DNA of 64,000 nt from Paenibacillus sp. RC67 (GCF_030020805.1 NZ_CP125098.1:5727501-5791500), one strand, 5' to 3'. Numbered from the stretch's first letter, positions 17,996-25,870 are shown. Notes: generated by a model not told the origin, from the sequence alone. Numbers and translations: made by a program.

Positions 17996-18014
17996 TCCTG
18001 CCCGTTAGCTTAAT
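17996..18014. repeat. isolated left box (R4)
   Basis: ATCCTGCCCGTTAGCTTAA is a clean left box, but no palindrome or right box follows; instead about 370 bases of degenerate sequence lead into a transposase remnant. The rest of the unit was probably lost with a deletion. Bases 18015-18388 hold no gene that I can support. Confidence 0.7.
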
Positions 18015-18416
18015 TCCGTTCCCAGTCTAATACTATTCACGGTTTATCAAGACTTAAATTTGAAAAACCTGTATTAAATAAGGGATTTCACATACTAGTC
18101 ATATCTAATATGTCAGTCGACCAAGGAAATTTTTTGAGGTAAATCCACATCCTTCAGTTGTTCGTACTGAACCAAATAATCTTGCAATTAATTCAACATA
18201 AAGGCTCGCTCGTTACTTAAACCAAGCGAAAAGTTTATTGATTAAAAAAAAGTCTTTGACTGAATGTGTCTAGCTCACAGACCCGTGACATGAGAAGGCT
18301 CAGCCAAGCAGTTCAAGATTATCTAATCGAATTTGGTAACTTGTCCATTTTCCCATATGCGGAAAAATGACTCATCTCAACGACGGAAATGGGCTTTATT
18401 TTTGCTTTCTCCTTGT

Positions 18417-18757
18417 GTGGTGAGGACTTAGTTATGCTGTCTCATGGAAATCAGTTATTGCGAAAGGCAGGATTGAACTTGGCAGAACGTAGTTCTGGTA
18501 AATACAAGGGGCAAATTAAGCGCACAAAACGAGGCAACTCATTACTACGTAAGCACTTGTACTTCACTGTGTTTCACATTTTATCTCATAATCGTGCATT
18601 CCAAGCCCTTCATAAACACAATGTAGAAGTGAAACGCATGACGAAAATGCAGTCAATGATGAATCTGATTGGGAAACTGGCTCGGATGCTTGTAGCCATA
18701 GCGAAAGAAGGACAAAAATTTTCTGCAGATAAGGCTCAGCTACCGTTAGTAGCTTAA
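18417..18757 (+). pseudogene. IS110/IS1111-type transposase, C-terminal remnant
   Basis: The last 113 codons of a transposase nearly identical to that of element A (SHGNQLLRKAGLNLAERSSGK, MTKMQSMM), lacking the whole N-terminal catalytic domain; the frame is open to an ATG at 18389 by chance. About 50 bases of the 3' noncoding region remain, then repeat R5 begins. A third relic of the same IS family next to cassette repeats. Confidence 0.88.
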
Positions 18758-18812
18758 AAACTAAGAACGCTACCCAGACACGTAGATTGGCTCATGTATT
18801 ACGTCTTTTATA

Positions 18813-18897
18813 AACCCCGTTAGATTTACGACAGAAGGAGCAGTTGCTGCGGCAAACTGCTACATGATTTGTTGAACTAAAGAGACCCGTTAGTTAA
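18813..18897. repeat. cassette repeat R5 (complete)
   Basis: Left box AACCCCGTTAGATTTACG (18813-18830), palindrome GGAGCAGTTGC...GGCAAACTGCTAC (18837-18862), right box TTGAACTAAAGAGACCCG then TTAGTTAAA (18872-18897). The stop codon of the next leftward gene (18894-18896) is part of the right box. Confidence 0.85.
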
Positions 18898-19127
18898 ATA
18901 AATTTGTTGTCTTGAGTGTCTTCGTCGCTTTTGTACTCCAAAATATCACCTGGCTGACAATCCAAAGTCTTACATATCGCTTCTAATGTTGAAAAACGAA
19001 CCGCTTTTGCTTTCCCATTTTTCAGAATGGAAAGATTCGCCATAGTAATTCCAACCCTCTCCGAAAGCTCCGTTACGCTCATTTTTCGTTTTGCTAACAT
19101 CACATCAATATTAATAATAATTGCCAT
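18894..19127 (-). CDS. XRE-family regulator (YozG-like)
   Basis: 77 residues from ATG 19127, five bases after GAGGTGG. Almost the whole protein is a Cro/C1 helix-turn-helix (ELSERVGITMANLSILKNGK, then LEAICKTLDCQPGDILEY). It is paired with the DUF2975 membrane protein upstream, whose stop lies in the ribosome site, as in the Bacillus subtilis yoaS-yozG pair. Probably autoregulates the pair. Its TAA lies in repeat R5. Confidence 0.88.
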   Translation of the reverse strand: MAIIINIDVMLAKRKMSVTELSERVGITMANLSILKNGKAKAVRFSTLEAICKTLDCQPGDILEYKSDEDTQDNKFI

Positions 19128-19137
19128 ATGCTCCACC

Positions 19138-19620
19138 TCAGACCGTTAAATCATTTTCTGATTTTATATTAATAGCTTCTTGTAAAAGCCTTTGGAGAAC
19201 AGCAGCAAAAACAGCAATCACCATAGAGGCGAAAATAATGACCAATCCCATTGGTATGAAACTTGGAGGGTCAACTCTCTTCCCCATGAGATAGTAGAGT
19301 GGCATACCTAGCAGGTACAAGGTACTGATTGTGATGGCACAGTATTTTATATTCTTTAAAGCTTTTACCGATAATGCCGAGAACGCTTGGTTCTTATCAA
19401 TATAGCTTAAAAGTTTAAAAGCTTGATACAGAGCAAAGTAAAAAGGAATCGCTGCTGCGTACATATCGATTAAAACGAGAGATTTCATATAAGCCATTTC
19501 TGGATACAATTCTCCAGCAAAATTCCCAATCTTAGGCACTAAAAATATGCACAAAGCGAGAATTGGGATTCCAATAAGAATAACAGCCATCTTCAAAAAG
19601 ATTGTTGTTCCTCGTTTCAT
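19138..19620 (-). CDS. DUF2975 membrane protein (YoaS-like)
   Basis: 160 residues from ATG 19620 (GAGG 8 bases ahead; the frame begins at a GTG at 19629). Four membrane segments at about 10-30, 45-70, 95-120 and 125-150, the layout of DUF2975. Function unknown, but the family is usually next to a small XRE regulator, as here. Ends in the ribosome site of that regulator. Confidence 0.85.
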   Translation of the reverse strand: MKRGTTIFLKMAVILIGIPILALCIFLVPKIGNFAGELYPEMAYMKSLVLIDMYAAAIPFYFALYQAFKLLSYIDKNQAFSALSVKALKNIKYCAITISTLYLLGMPLYYLMGKRVDPPSFIPMGLVIIFASMVIAVFAAVLQRLLQEAINIKSENDLTV

Positions 19621-19714
19621 AAAGCGCACCTCACCTATTTAATGTCAGTTTTTACTTTATCACATAATTTATCGATTTTCAATAAATAAATATCGTATTT
19701 TGATAAAAATAAAA

Positions 19715-19747
19715 AGCATTTCTCATTACAAAGAAATGCTCTTACTT
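19715..19747 (-). terminator. hairpin with U-run on the minus strand
   Basis: AGCATTTCT/AGAAATGCT stem (19715-19740) with A-rich sequence on its left, giving a U-rich tail on the minus strand. It would stop leftward transcripts from the blocks to the right before they enter the DUF2975 gene. Confidence 0.55.
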
Positions 19748-19780
19748 TTAAATGTTAATTTTACAACTTATTCAACAAAA

Positions 19781-19816
19781 CTGCCCATTAGTTCAACAAC
19801 AGTCGTTGTCGTACCT
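19781..19816. repeat. minimal cassette repeat R6
   Basis: Left box CTGCCCATTAGTTCAAC is followed by a very short hairpin ACAACAGTCGTTGT and a right-box trace TCGTACCTTA. At about 36 bases it is the shortest unit of the set. Confidence 0.6.
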
Positions 19817-20055
19817 TAATTTCGAATATATCGCCTACTGTGAACCGCATTGAAATTCACCTCACGTATTGCATTATTATCTATGAGAAAAGCTACTTTC
19901 AGCAAGTGGCTTTAATGCTAAAATGATGGGATGTCGGAATCAAGAACTATTCCATACTTATTTACGAGATAGATATGGGCATATATCCAATCCCTATTAA
20001 TTATCTCGGCATACACTGAGTTAGAAGCCCAATTAATAAGGAGTGAAAAAATCGA

Positions 20056-20316
20056 ATGGGATTTATACCGCAGCAAGGTCCAACTTCTCCTCCACCCTCA
20101 TATGTACCTCAAATGTCTCCATATGCTGTTGACCTTGGGACAATTTCTGGTTGTTTGGATCAATACACTTTTATATGGCTTAATAATGGAGATAGCTTTT
20201 GGTTCTATCTGACTTTTGTCGGAAGGACATCGATTTTAGGATATAGATTTTTCGGAGGAAGATGGAATCCTTATACAGTTAATTTAAGAGAAATTATTTC
20301 ATTTTCATGCTACTAA
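20056..20316 (+). CDS. small Pro-rich conserved protein of unknown function
   Basis: 86 residues, ATG 20056 with AAGGAGTG 10-12 bases upstream. A Pro-rich N-terminus (QQGPTSPPPSYVPQ) leads to a compact Trp/Tyr/Phe-rich body with WLNNGDSFWFY and GRTSILGYR and a C-terminal Cys. I recall similar small proteins in Bacillus genomes with no known role. Rightward, unlike its neighbours. Confidence 0.7.
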   Translation: MGFIPQQGPTSPPPSYVPQMSPYAVDLGTISGCLDQYTFIWLNNGDSFWFYLTFVGRTSILGYRFFGGRWNPYTVNLREIISFSCY

Positions 20317-20388
20317 TTAATTATAATCCATGATAGAAGCGTACTTTTCCGCAGGGCCTCTTGTCTGTTCAGCTTGTTTGCCCCGCTA

Positions 20389-20640
20389 CCTGCCAGTTAG
20401 TTGAAAAAATGTAGCTGAATCGCTTTAATTTATCAAGAAGCTCTGGAGACATTTACGGAGCTTGTTTTATTGCATAAAGCTTGTACTTATGTAGTGTTTG
20501 TGAAGAAAAACGGATCATCTAAGTGTTTGGGATTTAGAGAACTAATTATGAGGGAGAACAGATCCATGGCAAAATTTAAAATAGACGTACTAAAGGAAGA
20601 AATTGCTTCCTAAGTACGTCCATTGCACTATCGTACCCGA
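20389..20640. repeat. expanded cassette repeat R7
   Basis: Left box CCTGCCAGTTAGTTGAA (20389-20405) and right box GCACTATCGTACCCG (20625-20639) are 220 bases apart. The central hairpin GACGTACT...AAGTACGTC (20584-20620) is next to the right box; inside it a 15-codon frame from ATG 20566 (GGGAG ahead; MAKFKIDVLKEEIAS) ends. About 160 bases of extra sequence thus sit between left box and hairpin. Confidence 0.6.
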
Positions 20641-20648
20641 AAATGGAT

Positions 20649-21041
20649 TCATTTAGGCTCTTCGATTGCCCAGAAACGATTTCCGTTCGGATCAAAAAAC
20701 ATCAAAACCTTATCTCCTCCACCGCCGATCGTAATCTCTCCCACTGTGACGCCGCTGCCAATTAATTCAGATCGCAACTGCTCTATGTCTTCTGTTGTAA
20801 ATTGTATCGAATAATGTGGGTTCAGCTTAATATTACCTGTATACCAAATGCTGTTTTCGTCAGTTTCTTCTCCGAAAAGTAAGATTTCCTGCCCGTTTTC
20901 CAACTTAAGACTTGCAATCCCCATCTTCCATATCAATTTGAATCCCAGCACATTTACATACCAGTCAATTGCTTTTTCGTATTCTTCAAAATTACCTGAT
21001 TTCGTCACTGGAATGCCTAATACAATATCTTTAACACCCAT
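20649..21041 (-). CDS. VOC family protein
   Basis: 130 residues from ATG 21041 (GGGAGG about 12 bases ahead; longer in-frame extension to 21083 has no better site). The second VOC protein of the region, with VKDIVLGIPV, a WYVNVLGFKL first module and a second module ending DPNGNRFWAIEE. Metal ligands (His, Glu) are plausible but the substrate is not known. Stop lies 10 bases from the repeat box. Confidence 0.85.
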   Translation of the reverse strand: MGVKDIVLGIPVTKSGNFEEYEKAIDWYVNVLGFKLIWKMGIASLKLENGQEILLFGEETDENSIWYTGNIKLNPHYSIQFTTEDIEQLRSELIGSGVTVGEITIGGGGDKVLMFFDPNGNRFWAIEEPK

Positions 21042-21136
21042 TAATCTCTCATACCTCCCGTATCTTTCAATACGTATTTGCATTGATGTAATGGTAATTA
21101 TGTATCCCTAAAAGACTCGGCATTATTGTCACACTA

Positions 21137-21223
21137 ACCTGCCCTTTAGCTTAATGAGGCCACCAATTGTTCCCGCAGCGACCTCATGATGTTTGTGTTG
21201 AGCTATCGTTACCCGTTAGTGGA
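21137..21223. repeat. cassette repeat R8 (complete)
   Basis: Left box AACCTGCCCTTTAGCTTAA, palindrome ATGAGGCCACC.../GCGACCTCAT (21154-21188), right box TTGAGCTATCGTTACCCG with TTAGT after it (21198-21222). Confidence 0.87.
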
Positions 21224-21226
21224 GTC

Positions 21227-21691
21227 TTATTTAATAAAGGGAGGCTTCTTTCCAGAATATAAATCATCAAAGAAAATTGCATGATCGGGAAAAAGATTCT
21301 CAGGTAATGAATTAAGTGGGAAAAACATAATTTCCAACGATTCATTATTATACTGATGTAACTCACCTTTATAATCTTTACAAGTAAACATAATTTGTAC
21401 CATAGAGACTTGGTCACCATTTATAAAAATTTTCTCAGTATTTGAATAGATACCAAACAAATCCATACTACCTAGTTGTAATCCTGTTTCCTCAAAAACT
21501 TCTCTACGTGCAGTATCTTCTATTTGCTCTCCTAATTCCATGAATCCACCAGGTAATCCCCAATAACCGTTATCTGAACGACGATGCAGCAGTAAATGTT
21601 GACTTTCATTGAATACAAATGCACCTGCCACTACCATTATTACTTTCGTATTTCCAACCAAAGTACGTAGTTCTTTAATGTAATCTGCCAA
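21227..21691 (-). CDS. NUDIX hydrolase
   Basis: 154 residues; TTG 21691 with GAGAGG 7 bases upstream fits homologues beginning (M)ADYIKELR; the frame is open to a GTG at 21709. The Nudix box GX5EX7REUXEEXGU is complete (GGFMELGEQ...RREVFEETGL, about residues 50-73), so it should cleave a nucleoside diphosphate derivative with Mg2+. Lies alone between repeats R8 and R9. Confidence 0.92.
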   Translation of the reverse strand: MADYIKELRTLVGNTKVIMVVAGAFVFNESQHLLLHRRSDNGYWGLPGGFMELGEQIEDTARREVFEETGLQLGSMDLFGIYSNTEKIFINGDQVSMVQIMFTCKDYKGELHQYNNESLEIMFFPLNSLPENLFPDHAIFFDDLYSGKKPPFIK

Positions 21692-21797
21692 ATCCCAACC
21701 TCTCTCCACGAATTTTCTGTTTACAGTTTATCGCTCGAATGTCTGGATATAAATGGATTATTATTAGAGTCTTATGGATTTTTGTTATTAAAGAAAA

Positions 21798-21883
21798 TTG
21801 CCAGTTACCTCAACGGGAATAGGGAGCAGCTGCCGCGGCGATCTGCTCCCTGATATTTGCACTATCGTACCCTTTAGTTTAAT
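21798..21883. repeat. cassette repeat R9 (complete)
   Basis: Left box ATTGCCAGTTACCTCAACG, palindrome AGGGAGCAGCTGCCG...CGATCTGCTCCCT (21821-21851), right box GCACTATCGTACCC and TTTAGTTTAA (21859-21882). Includes the TAA of the HAD gene at 21874-21876. Confidence 0.88.
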
Positions 21884-22526
21884 AATAATGTGACTATCTG
21901 ACTTGGTGAATCGAATAAGTATGTTGGATTTAATGGAAATAGCCTTTCTTTCTTGCCTTCACCCCATAGAGCGGCAATGCTAGTCATATTTGCAGCGTGG
22001 GTTGCCTGTATATCAGTCGGTTGGTCACCAACATAAAAACAATCACTTGGTTTCAAATTAAGTTTTTCTGCCAGCTGTAGTAAAGGAATTGGACTTGGTT
22101 TAAAATCAAGGCAATCTTCTTTAGCCAAAATTACCTCAAAGAAAGACATTAGTCCGGTATTTTGTAATTCTTTTTCTGCATTTTGCTTTAATTTCGCCGT
22201 AACAATACCCAATTTAAATCCATTTCCTTTAAGACTCTGAAGCATTTCACGAATACCACTATATTCTTTAATATTATGATTGTATTTTTTATAGTATCCC
22301 AATGCTCCTCTATGATTCTTTCGATTTCTAACAATGATAAGAAAGGAAAGAGCTCTTTTAAAGCCTTAAATGGTTTTCCAAGTAAGTATTGTTTTTCGTG
22401 TTCATCCAAGTCTCGATTCAAAATTTTTCGAATCCCATAATTATACGCTTCCGTTCCAAGCCCTTCGCTGTTTATTAAGGTCCCATCCAAGTCAAATAAA
22501 ACACCGGTATAGCTTCTCATCTCCAT
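21874..22526 (-). pseudogene. HAD superfamily hydrolase, one frameshift
   Basis: The N-terminal frame (22526 down to about 22305) starts with the HAD motif FDLDGTL; the second frame (about 22302 to 21874) carries the C-terminal parts including LGIVTAK (motif II), KPSPIPLL (motif III Lys) and FYVGDQPTDIQA (motif IV). The switch is near CATTGGGATAC at about 22300, where one extra base would restore a single frame of about 217 residues. So either a recent frameshift or a sequence error. Phosphoglycolate phosphatase-like class. Confidence 0.85.
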
Positions 22527-22620
22527 TTCTCATCATAACTCCGCTCTGCTATTTCCAATGATATCCTTTATTCTAAACAACCACAATATCTGTTTAATAA
22601 ACTGCCATTGGTTGCGCAAA

Positions 22621-22709
22621 TCTGCCCGTTACTTTAACGAAACCAGGGAGCAATTGCCGCGTGGCGAGTTGCTCCTGGTTATTGCGCTAACGTACCCTTT
22701 AACGCAATC
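22621..22709. repeat. cassette repeat R10 (complete)
   Basis: Left box TCTGCCCGTTACTTTAACG, palindrome CAGGGAGCAATTGCC.../GAGTTGCTCCTG (22643-22677), right box ATTGCGCTAACGTACCC then TTTAACGCAAT. The arms of the right-box hairpin are ATTGCG/CGCAAT here instead of TTGAAC/GTTCAA elsewhere, a paired change. A further left-box-like CTGCCATTGG lies just before (22602-22611). Confidence 0.87.
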
Positions 22710-22794
22710 GAACATCACTAAGAGGAACTTTGTAATATCCCCAGAGTAGTAAAAGTGGGATACCAACAAGAAGAATTTTACCAGAGGTATTCAT
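22699..22794 (-). CDS. candidate 31-residue hydrophobic peptide
   Basis: A 32-codon frame from ATG 22794 reads MNTSGKILLVGIPLLLLWG, then YYKVPLSDVRLR, with a single membrane segment. Its TAA is supplied by the right box of repeat R10, just as for the HAD and XRE genes. The ribosome site is weak, and it may be the start of a longer gene cut by the repeat. Kept because position and stop follow the pattern of the other blocks. Confidence 0.35.
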   Translation of the reverse strand: MNTSGKILLVGIPLLLLWGYYKVPLSDVRLR

Positions 22795-22836
22795 TTATCA
22801 GCTATCGTTTTAGCATAAATCTGCGACGATATACGA

Positions 22837-23655
22837 TTAGTTCATCCACCTATAATAATCTTGAGAATGCATTGTTTTAAATCCAACCGATTCATATAAC
22901 CCTAGAGCGTGGTCGTTTTTCGTTTCGACTTCTAAGTGTACCGAATATCCCGCCGATCTTTGCTCTTTAATGATTCGGCGCAACACTTTTCTGCCTATTC
23001 CTTTGCCTTGATATTCTGGCAAAATGGAAAATCCATAAATCCACGCTTGCCCCTCTTCTCGGCTCACTCGAATTTTCCCTACCGTTCCTTCGCTCACGTC
23101 AATCATGAGCATATCAGTGTTATCCGCGAAGATCTTGCTTTCTCTCGCTCTGGCGTCTTCTTCGTCCAAACCGAACGCCGTAACGGATAATCGTACGCGC
23201 ATTTCGTAATCATCTAATGTTGCTTGCCTCAGAAAAATACCGTCCGTTTCTTCAAGTGCCTTTTCTTGCCACTCCATTTGATGCTCTGAGAATGCATACT
23301 CAGCACCTTGTTTACTCAAAAAAGCTTTTGCCGCATCTGATCCTGCAGGCGCGTTCAACAAGATTTTCTTGTACCCGGTTTGTTTGACTTTTGCCATTCC
23401 TTGTTGGAACAATCGATGGAAATGCCCATTTCGTCGTTCACTTGGTTTCACCATTCCGCAAACTTCGACTGTAGAACCAAATGCATACAAACCTAAAAAC
23501 GCTACAAGTTCGCCATTTTCATAATGAAAAAAATCTAGCTGATCAGATTCGCGTTCTCTAAGCATTTCCCAGTTAAGCTTCAGTTGTAAATGATCATGAA
23601 TTTCACACTCTTTTTGCAATTTTTCAATATCTTTTATTTGTTGTATCGTTAACAT
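22837..23655 (-). CDS. GNAT family N-acetyltransferase (two-domain)
   Basis: 272 residues from ATG 23655 (AAAGGAGAA ahead). Two GNAT modules: residues about 1-120 are degenerate (VEVCGMVKPSERRNG), and residues 130-272 hold the acetyl-CoA loop (ILPEYQGKGIGRKVLRRII) and the C-terminal NDHALGLYESVGF motif. The acceptor substrate is unknown. Lies with the preceding tiny frame between repeats R10 and R11. Confidence 0.92.
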   Translation of the reverse strand: MLTIQQIKDIEKLQKECEIHDHLQLKLNWEMLRERESDQLDFFHYENGELVAFLGLYAFGSTVEVCGMVKPSERRNGHFHRLFQQGMAKVKQTGYKKILLNAPAGSDAAKAFLSKQGAEYAFSEHQMEWQEKALEETDGIFLRQATLDDYEMRVRLSVTAFGLDEEDARARESKIFADNTDMLMIDVSEGTVGKIRVSREEGQAWIYGFSILPEYQGKGIGRKVLRRIIKEQRSAGYSVHLEVETKNDHALGLYESVGFKTMHSQDYYRWMN

Positions 23656-23775
23656 TTTTCTCCTTTGATAACATTTGTAGCTCCTATACACATTTTTCTA
23701 GGGAAAGTTCCCCCCTATTAAAGTACCACTAAATTCAATACTATTTGAAGGGAAAGAAAATATATATTAATCTAT

Positions 23776-23865
23776 CCTGCCTGTTATTTTAATGAAAACG
23801 GGGAGGAACTGTCGCGCAGCGATCTGCTTCCTAGTTATTACGCTTTCGAACCCGTTAGTTCAATG
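23776..23865. repeat. cassette repeat R11 (complete)
   Basis: Left box TCCTGCCTGTTATTTTAATG, palindrome GGGAGGAACTGTCGC.../GCGATCTGCTTCC (23801-23831), right box CGCTTTCGAACCCG and TTAGTTCAA (23841-23863). The stop of the next leftward frame lies in the right box. Confidence 0.87.
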
Positions 23866-24042
23866 AACTGTCCCTAAAAAAGATACAAGCAACTCTTTCC
23901 GCTTATGATATTCAGGTGAATCAGAATGTAACAAACCACATGCATACTCTATAACTACCTTACGGCCAAACAAAACTTTTTTGAGGTTTTGACACCACAA
24001 TCTTTGCAGTTGAAACCACATCCATCCTATGCATTTTTCCAT
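23860..24042 (-). CDS. short unidentified frame next to repeat R11
   Basis: 60 codons ending with YHKRKELLVSFLGTVH and a TGA that lies in the repeat. The C-terminal half looks protein-like; the N-terminal half is Trp-rich and doubtful, and there is no clear ribosome site. A Cys-rich alternative frame (CGFNCKDCGV) overlaps. Probably the remnant of a cassette gene. Confidence 0.3.
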   Translation of the reverse strand: MEKCIGWMWFQLQRLWCQNLKKVLFGRKVVIEYACGLLHSDSPEYHKRKELLVSFLGTVH

Positions 24043-24161
24043 TGTCCCTCAAACGTGTTAACAGCTCGATATTCCGCGAAGCTTACAGTTACCCATGGTG
24101 AAAATAAAATTCCTGAAACGATGAAAATAAGGGTTATCGCGCTAAAAAGAATGTGTTTCAT
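24027..24161 (-). CDS. short secreted or membrane peptide, possible gene start
   Basis: A 44-residue frame from ATG 24161 behind GAGGGGGGA reads MKHILFSAITLIFIVSGILF, a signal or anchor segment, then SPWVTVSFAEYRAVNTFEG before stopping at 24027. It overlaps the start of the previous frame and may be the N-terminus of one broken gene together with it. Confidence 0.4.
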   Translation of the reverse strand: MKHILFSAITLIFIVSGILFSPWVTVSFAEYRAVNTFEGQWKNA

Positions 24162-24244
24162 GATCCCCCCTCTAATATGTTTACATCATTTCCATGTAAT
24201 ATTTAATTCGGCACTGTTTGTTGACAATGTGCAAACAAACTAAA

Positions 24245-24292
24245 ACAAGCGATGGATCGGTTCCATCGGCTATCGGAACCGTTACTTTTATA
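24245..24292. repeat. cassette repeat R12 (partial), right edge of the array
   Basis: Hairpin GCGATGGATCGG/TTCCATCGC-like (24249-24269) followed by right box CTATCGGAACCGTTAC. The hairpin is the same as the extra one beside R3. No left box is seen. After this point, 24293-24572 holds only a short hairpin AGACCT/AGGTCT, a degenerate leftward coding trace ending near 24342, and the promoter region of the next gene. Confidence 0.6.
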
Positions 24293-24572
24293 GTACAGAC
24301 CTGCGATAGGTCTTAAAGAACGTCGAAAAAGTTCTAAAAATGAATTTCTTTATTTACCCAGTCATCAATGAATCTATGTCTTCCTGATTCACAGTATCGA
24401 ACTCTTCCTTTCCATAGATGTATTCTGGCTACCTGTTGATTATCTGAACCTGTTATACCTCATGAAACAATGTGCAAGGCAAGTGCTAAAATTGTGCATT
24501 TTAAAGTAATTTGGGATGGTGTACATTGAAATAGAGAGTATGCTTAATGAAATGTAACGGAGGGGTCTTATT

Positions 24573-25862
24573 ATGAAACCGTGTAAATCATTTTTTATCG
24601 CCACTATCGTAAGCGCTATCATGATTGCAGGATGTTCCAGCGAGAAGCCGAAACCGGGGAACATGGCCAGCACCACGTCTCCCAGCTCGGAACAGGTCAC
24701 GATCAAGATCAGCATGGACACAACGCTTGACGAAGATTTAATGACACAGATTCAAGAGCAATTGAAAAAGGATCATCCGAACATCACGGTAGAGTTCATC
24801 AAATCGGTGAAGGGGACTACGCTGCCTGAGCTTATCATAGCCGGCCAACCTCCGGACATTGTACTCACTTACAACGGTAAAATTGCATCCTATCAGGACT
24901 TCGACATTTTATACGACATGACACCCTTATTGAAGCAAATGAACGTTGACCTAGGGCACTTCGACCCCAGCATTCTAGAAGACTCCAAGATTGGAGCTGC
25001 GAATGACGAAGTCTACGGGCTGCCGCTCAGTCTAAATTATCACGCTCTCTACTACAACAAGGACATCTTCGATAAATTCGGGGTGCCCTACCCGAACGAC
25101 GGTATGACTTGGGATCAAGTGCTGCAGCTCGCCAAAAAGGTCACCGGTGTGGATTCAGGCGGTATGCAGATCCGTGGCTTCGACCCGGGCAACAGCGTCA
25201 TCTGGGTATCCCAGCCGCTTGGCATCGCTGTAGTCGATCCGAAGACCGAGAAGGCTACCATGAATAATGACCAATGGAAAAAAGTATTTGAAATGGTGAA
25301 GTCGTTCTACTCTATCCCCGGGAACGAGCCAAAGGGGACCCCGAAGGATTCTTTCCTCAAGGATAAGGCACTCGCCATGTACACCGATCTCAGCATCATT
25401 AACGACCTGGAGCTGGCTGCTGCAAACGGCTTGAACTGGGATATGGTTCAGTATCCGAGCTATCCTGAGAAGCCGAACATTTACGGCAACGCCAGTGTCA
25501 ATATGCTGATGATTACAAAGACGAGCCAGCACAAGGAGCAGGCACTTCAGGTTATCCAGACGGCGGTCTCGGATGCGGTGCAGCTGGAGAGCGCCCGGAA
25601 GGGCCGCGTCACGCCGCTGAAGGATCCCAAGTTCAAGAGCGAATTCGGTAAGTCGCGCGATGTGCTGATGGGGAAAAATGTGCAGGGCATCTTCAAGAGC
25701 AAACCGGTGAAATATCCGGTTGCGTCCAAGTACCGTTCAAAGGCCGAGAGCATGGTCCGCGACAAATTCACCGAGTACATGACGGGCAAGATTGATGTCA
25801 ATACCGCGCTCTCCCGCCTTGATGAAGAGATTAACAGAATGATCCAGGGCAGCACCCAATGA
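24573..25862 (+). CDS. extracellular solute-binding lipoprotein (family 1)
   Basis: 429 residues from ATG 24573 (CGGAGGGG ahead). Lipoprotein signal ending MIAGC (Cys21), then a family 1 sugar-binding fold (GLPLSLNYHALYYNKDIFDKFG, written here only in part as key YYNKD motif). Convergent with the AraC gene and followed across it by a GH31 gene, so it probably binds a sugar released by that enzyme; no permease genes are near. Confidence 0.87.
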   Translation: MKPCKSFFIATIVSAIMIAGCSSEKPKPGNMASTTSPSSEQVTIKISMDTTLDEDLMTQIQEQLKKDHPNITVEFIKSVKGTTLPELIIAGQPPDIVLTYNGKIASYQDFDILYDMTPLLKQMNVDLGHFDPSILEDSKIGAANDEVYGLPLSLNYHALYYNKDIFDKFGVPYPNDGMTWDQVLQLAKKVTGVDSGGMQIRGFDPGNSVIWVSQPLGIAVVDPKTEKATMNNDQWKKVFEMVKSFYSIPGNEPKGTPKDSFLKDKALAMYTDLSIINDLELAAANGLNWDMVQYPSYPEKPNIYGNASVNMLMITKTSQHKEQALQVIQTAVSDAVQLESARKGRVTPLKDPKFKSEFGKSRDVLMGKNVQGIFKSKPVKYPVASKYRSKAESMVRDKFTEYMTGKIDVNTALSRLDEEINRMIQGSTQ

Positions 25863-25870
25863 TCGTGAGC

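Noticed and set aside
12396-23865. Cassette repeats as plain intrinsic terminators
   Set aside because: Most central palindromes have no T-run after them, and the conserved boxes on both sides are not needed for termination; a side role in termination cannot be excluded.
12396-23865. Canonical integron attC sites
   Set aside because: Boxes read CCCGTTAGTT and do not follow the RYYYAAC and GTTRRRY pattern, and both boxes are in the same orientation; only the overall design is similar.
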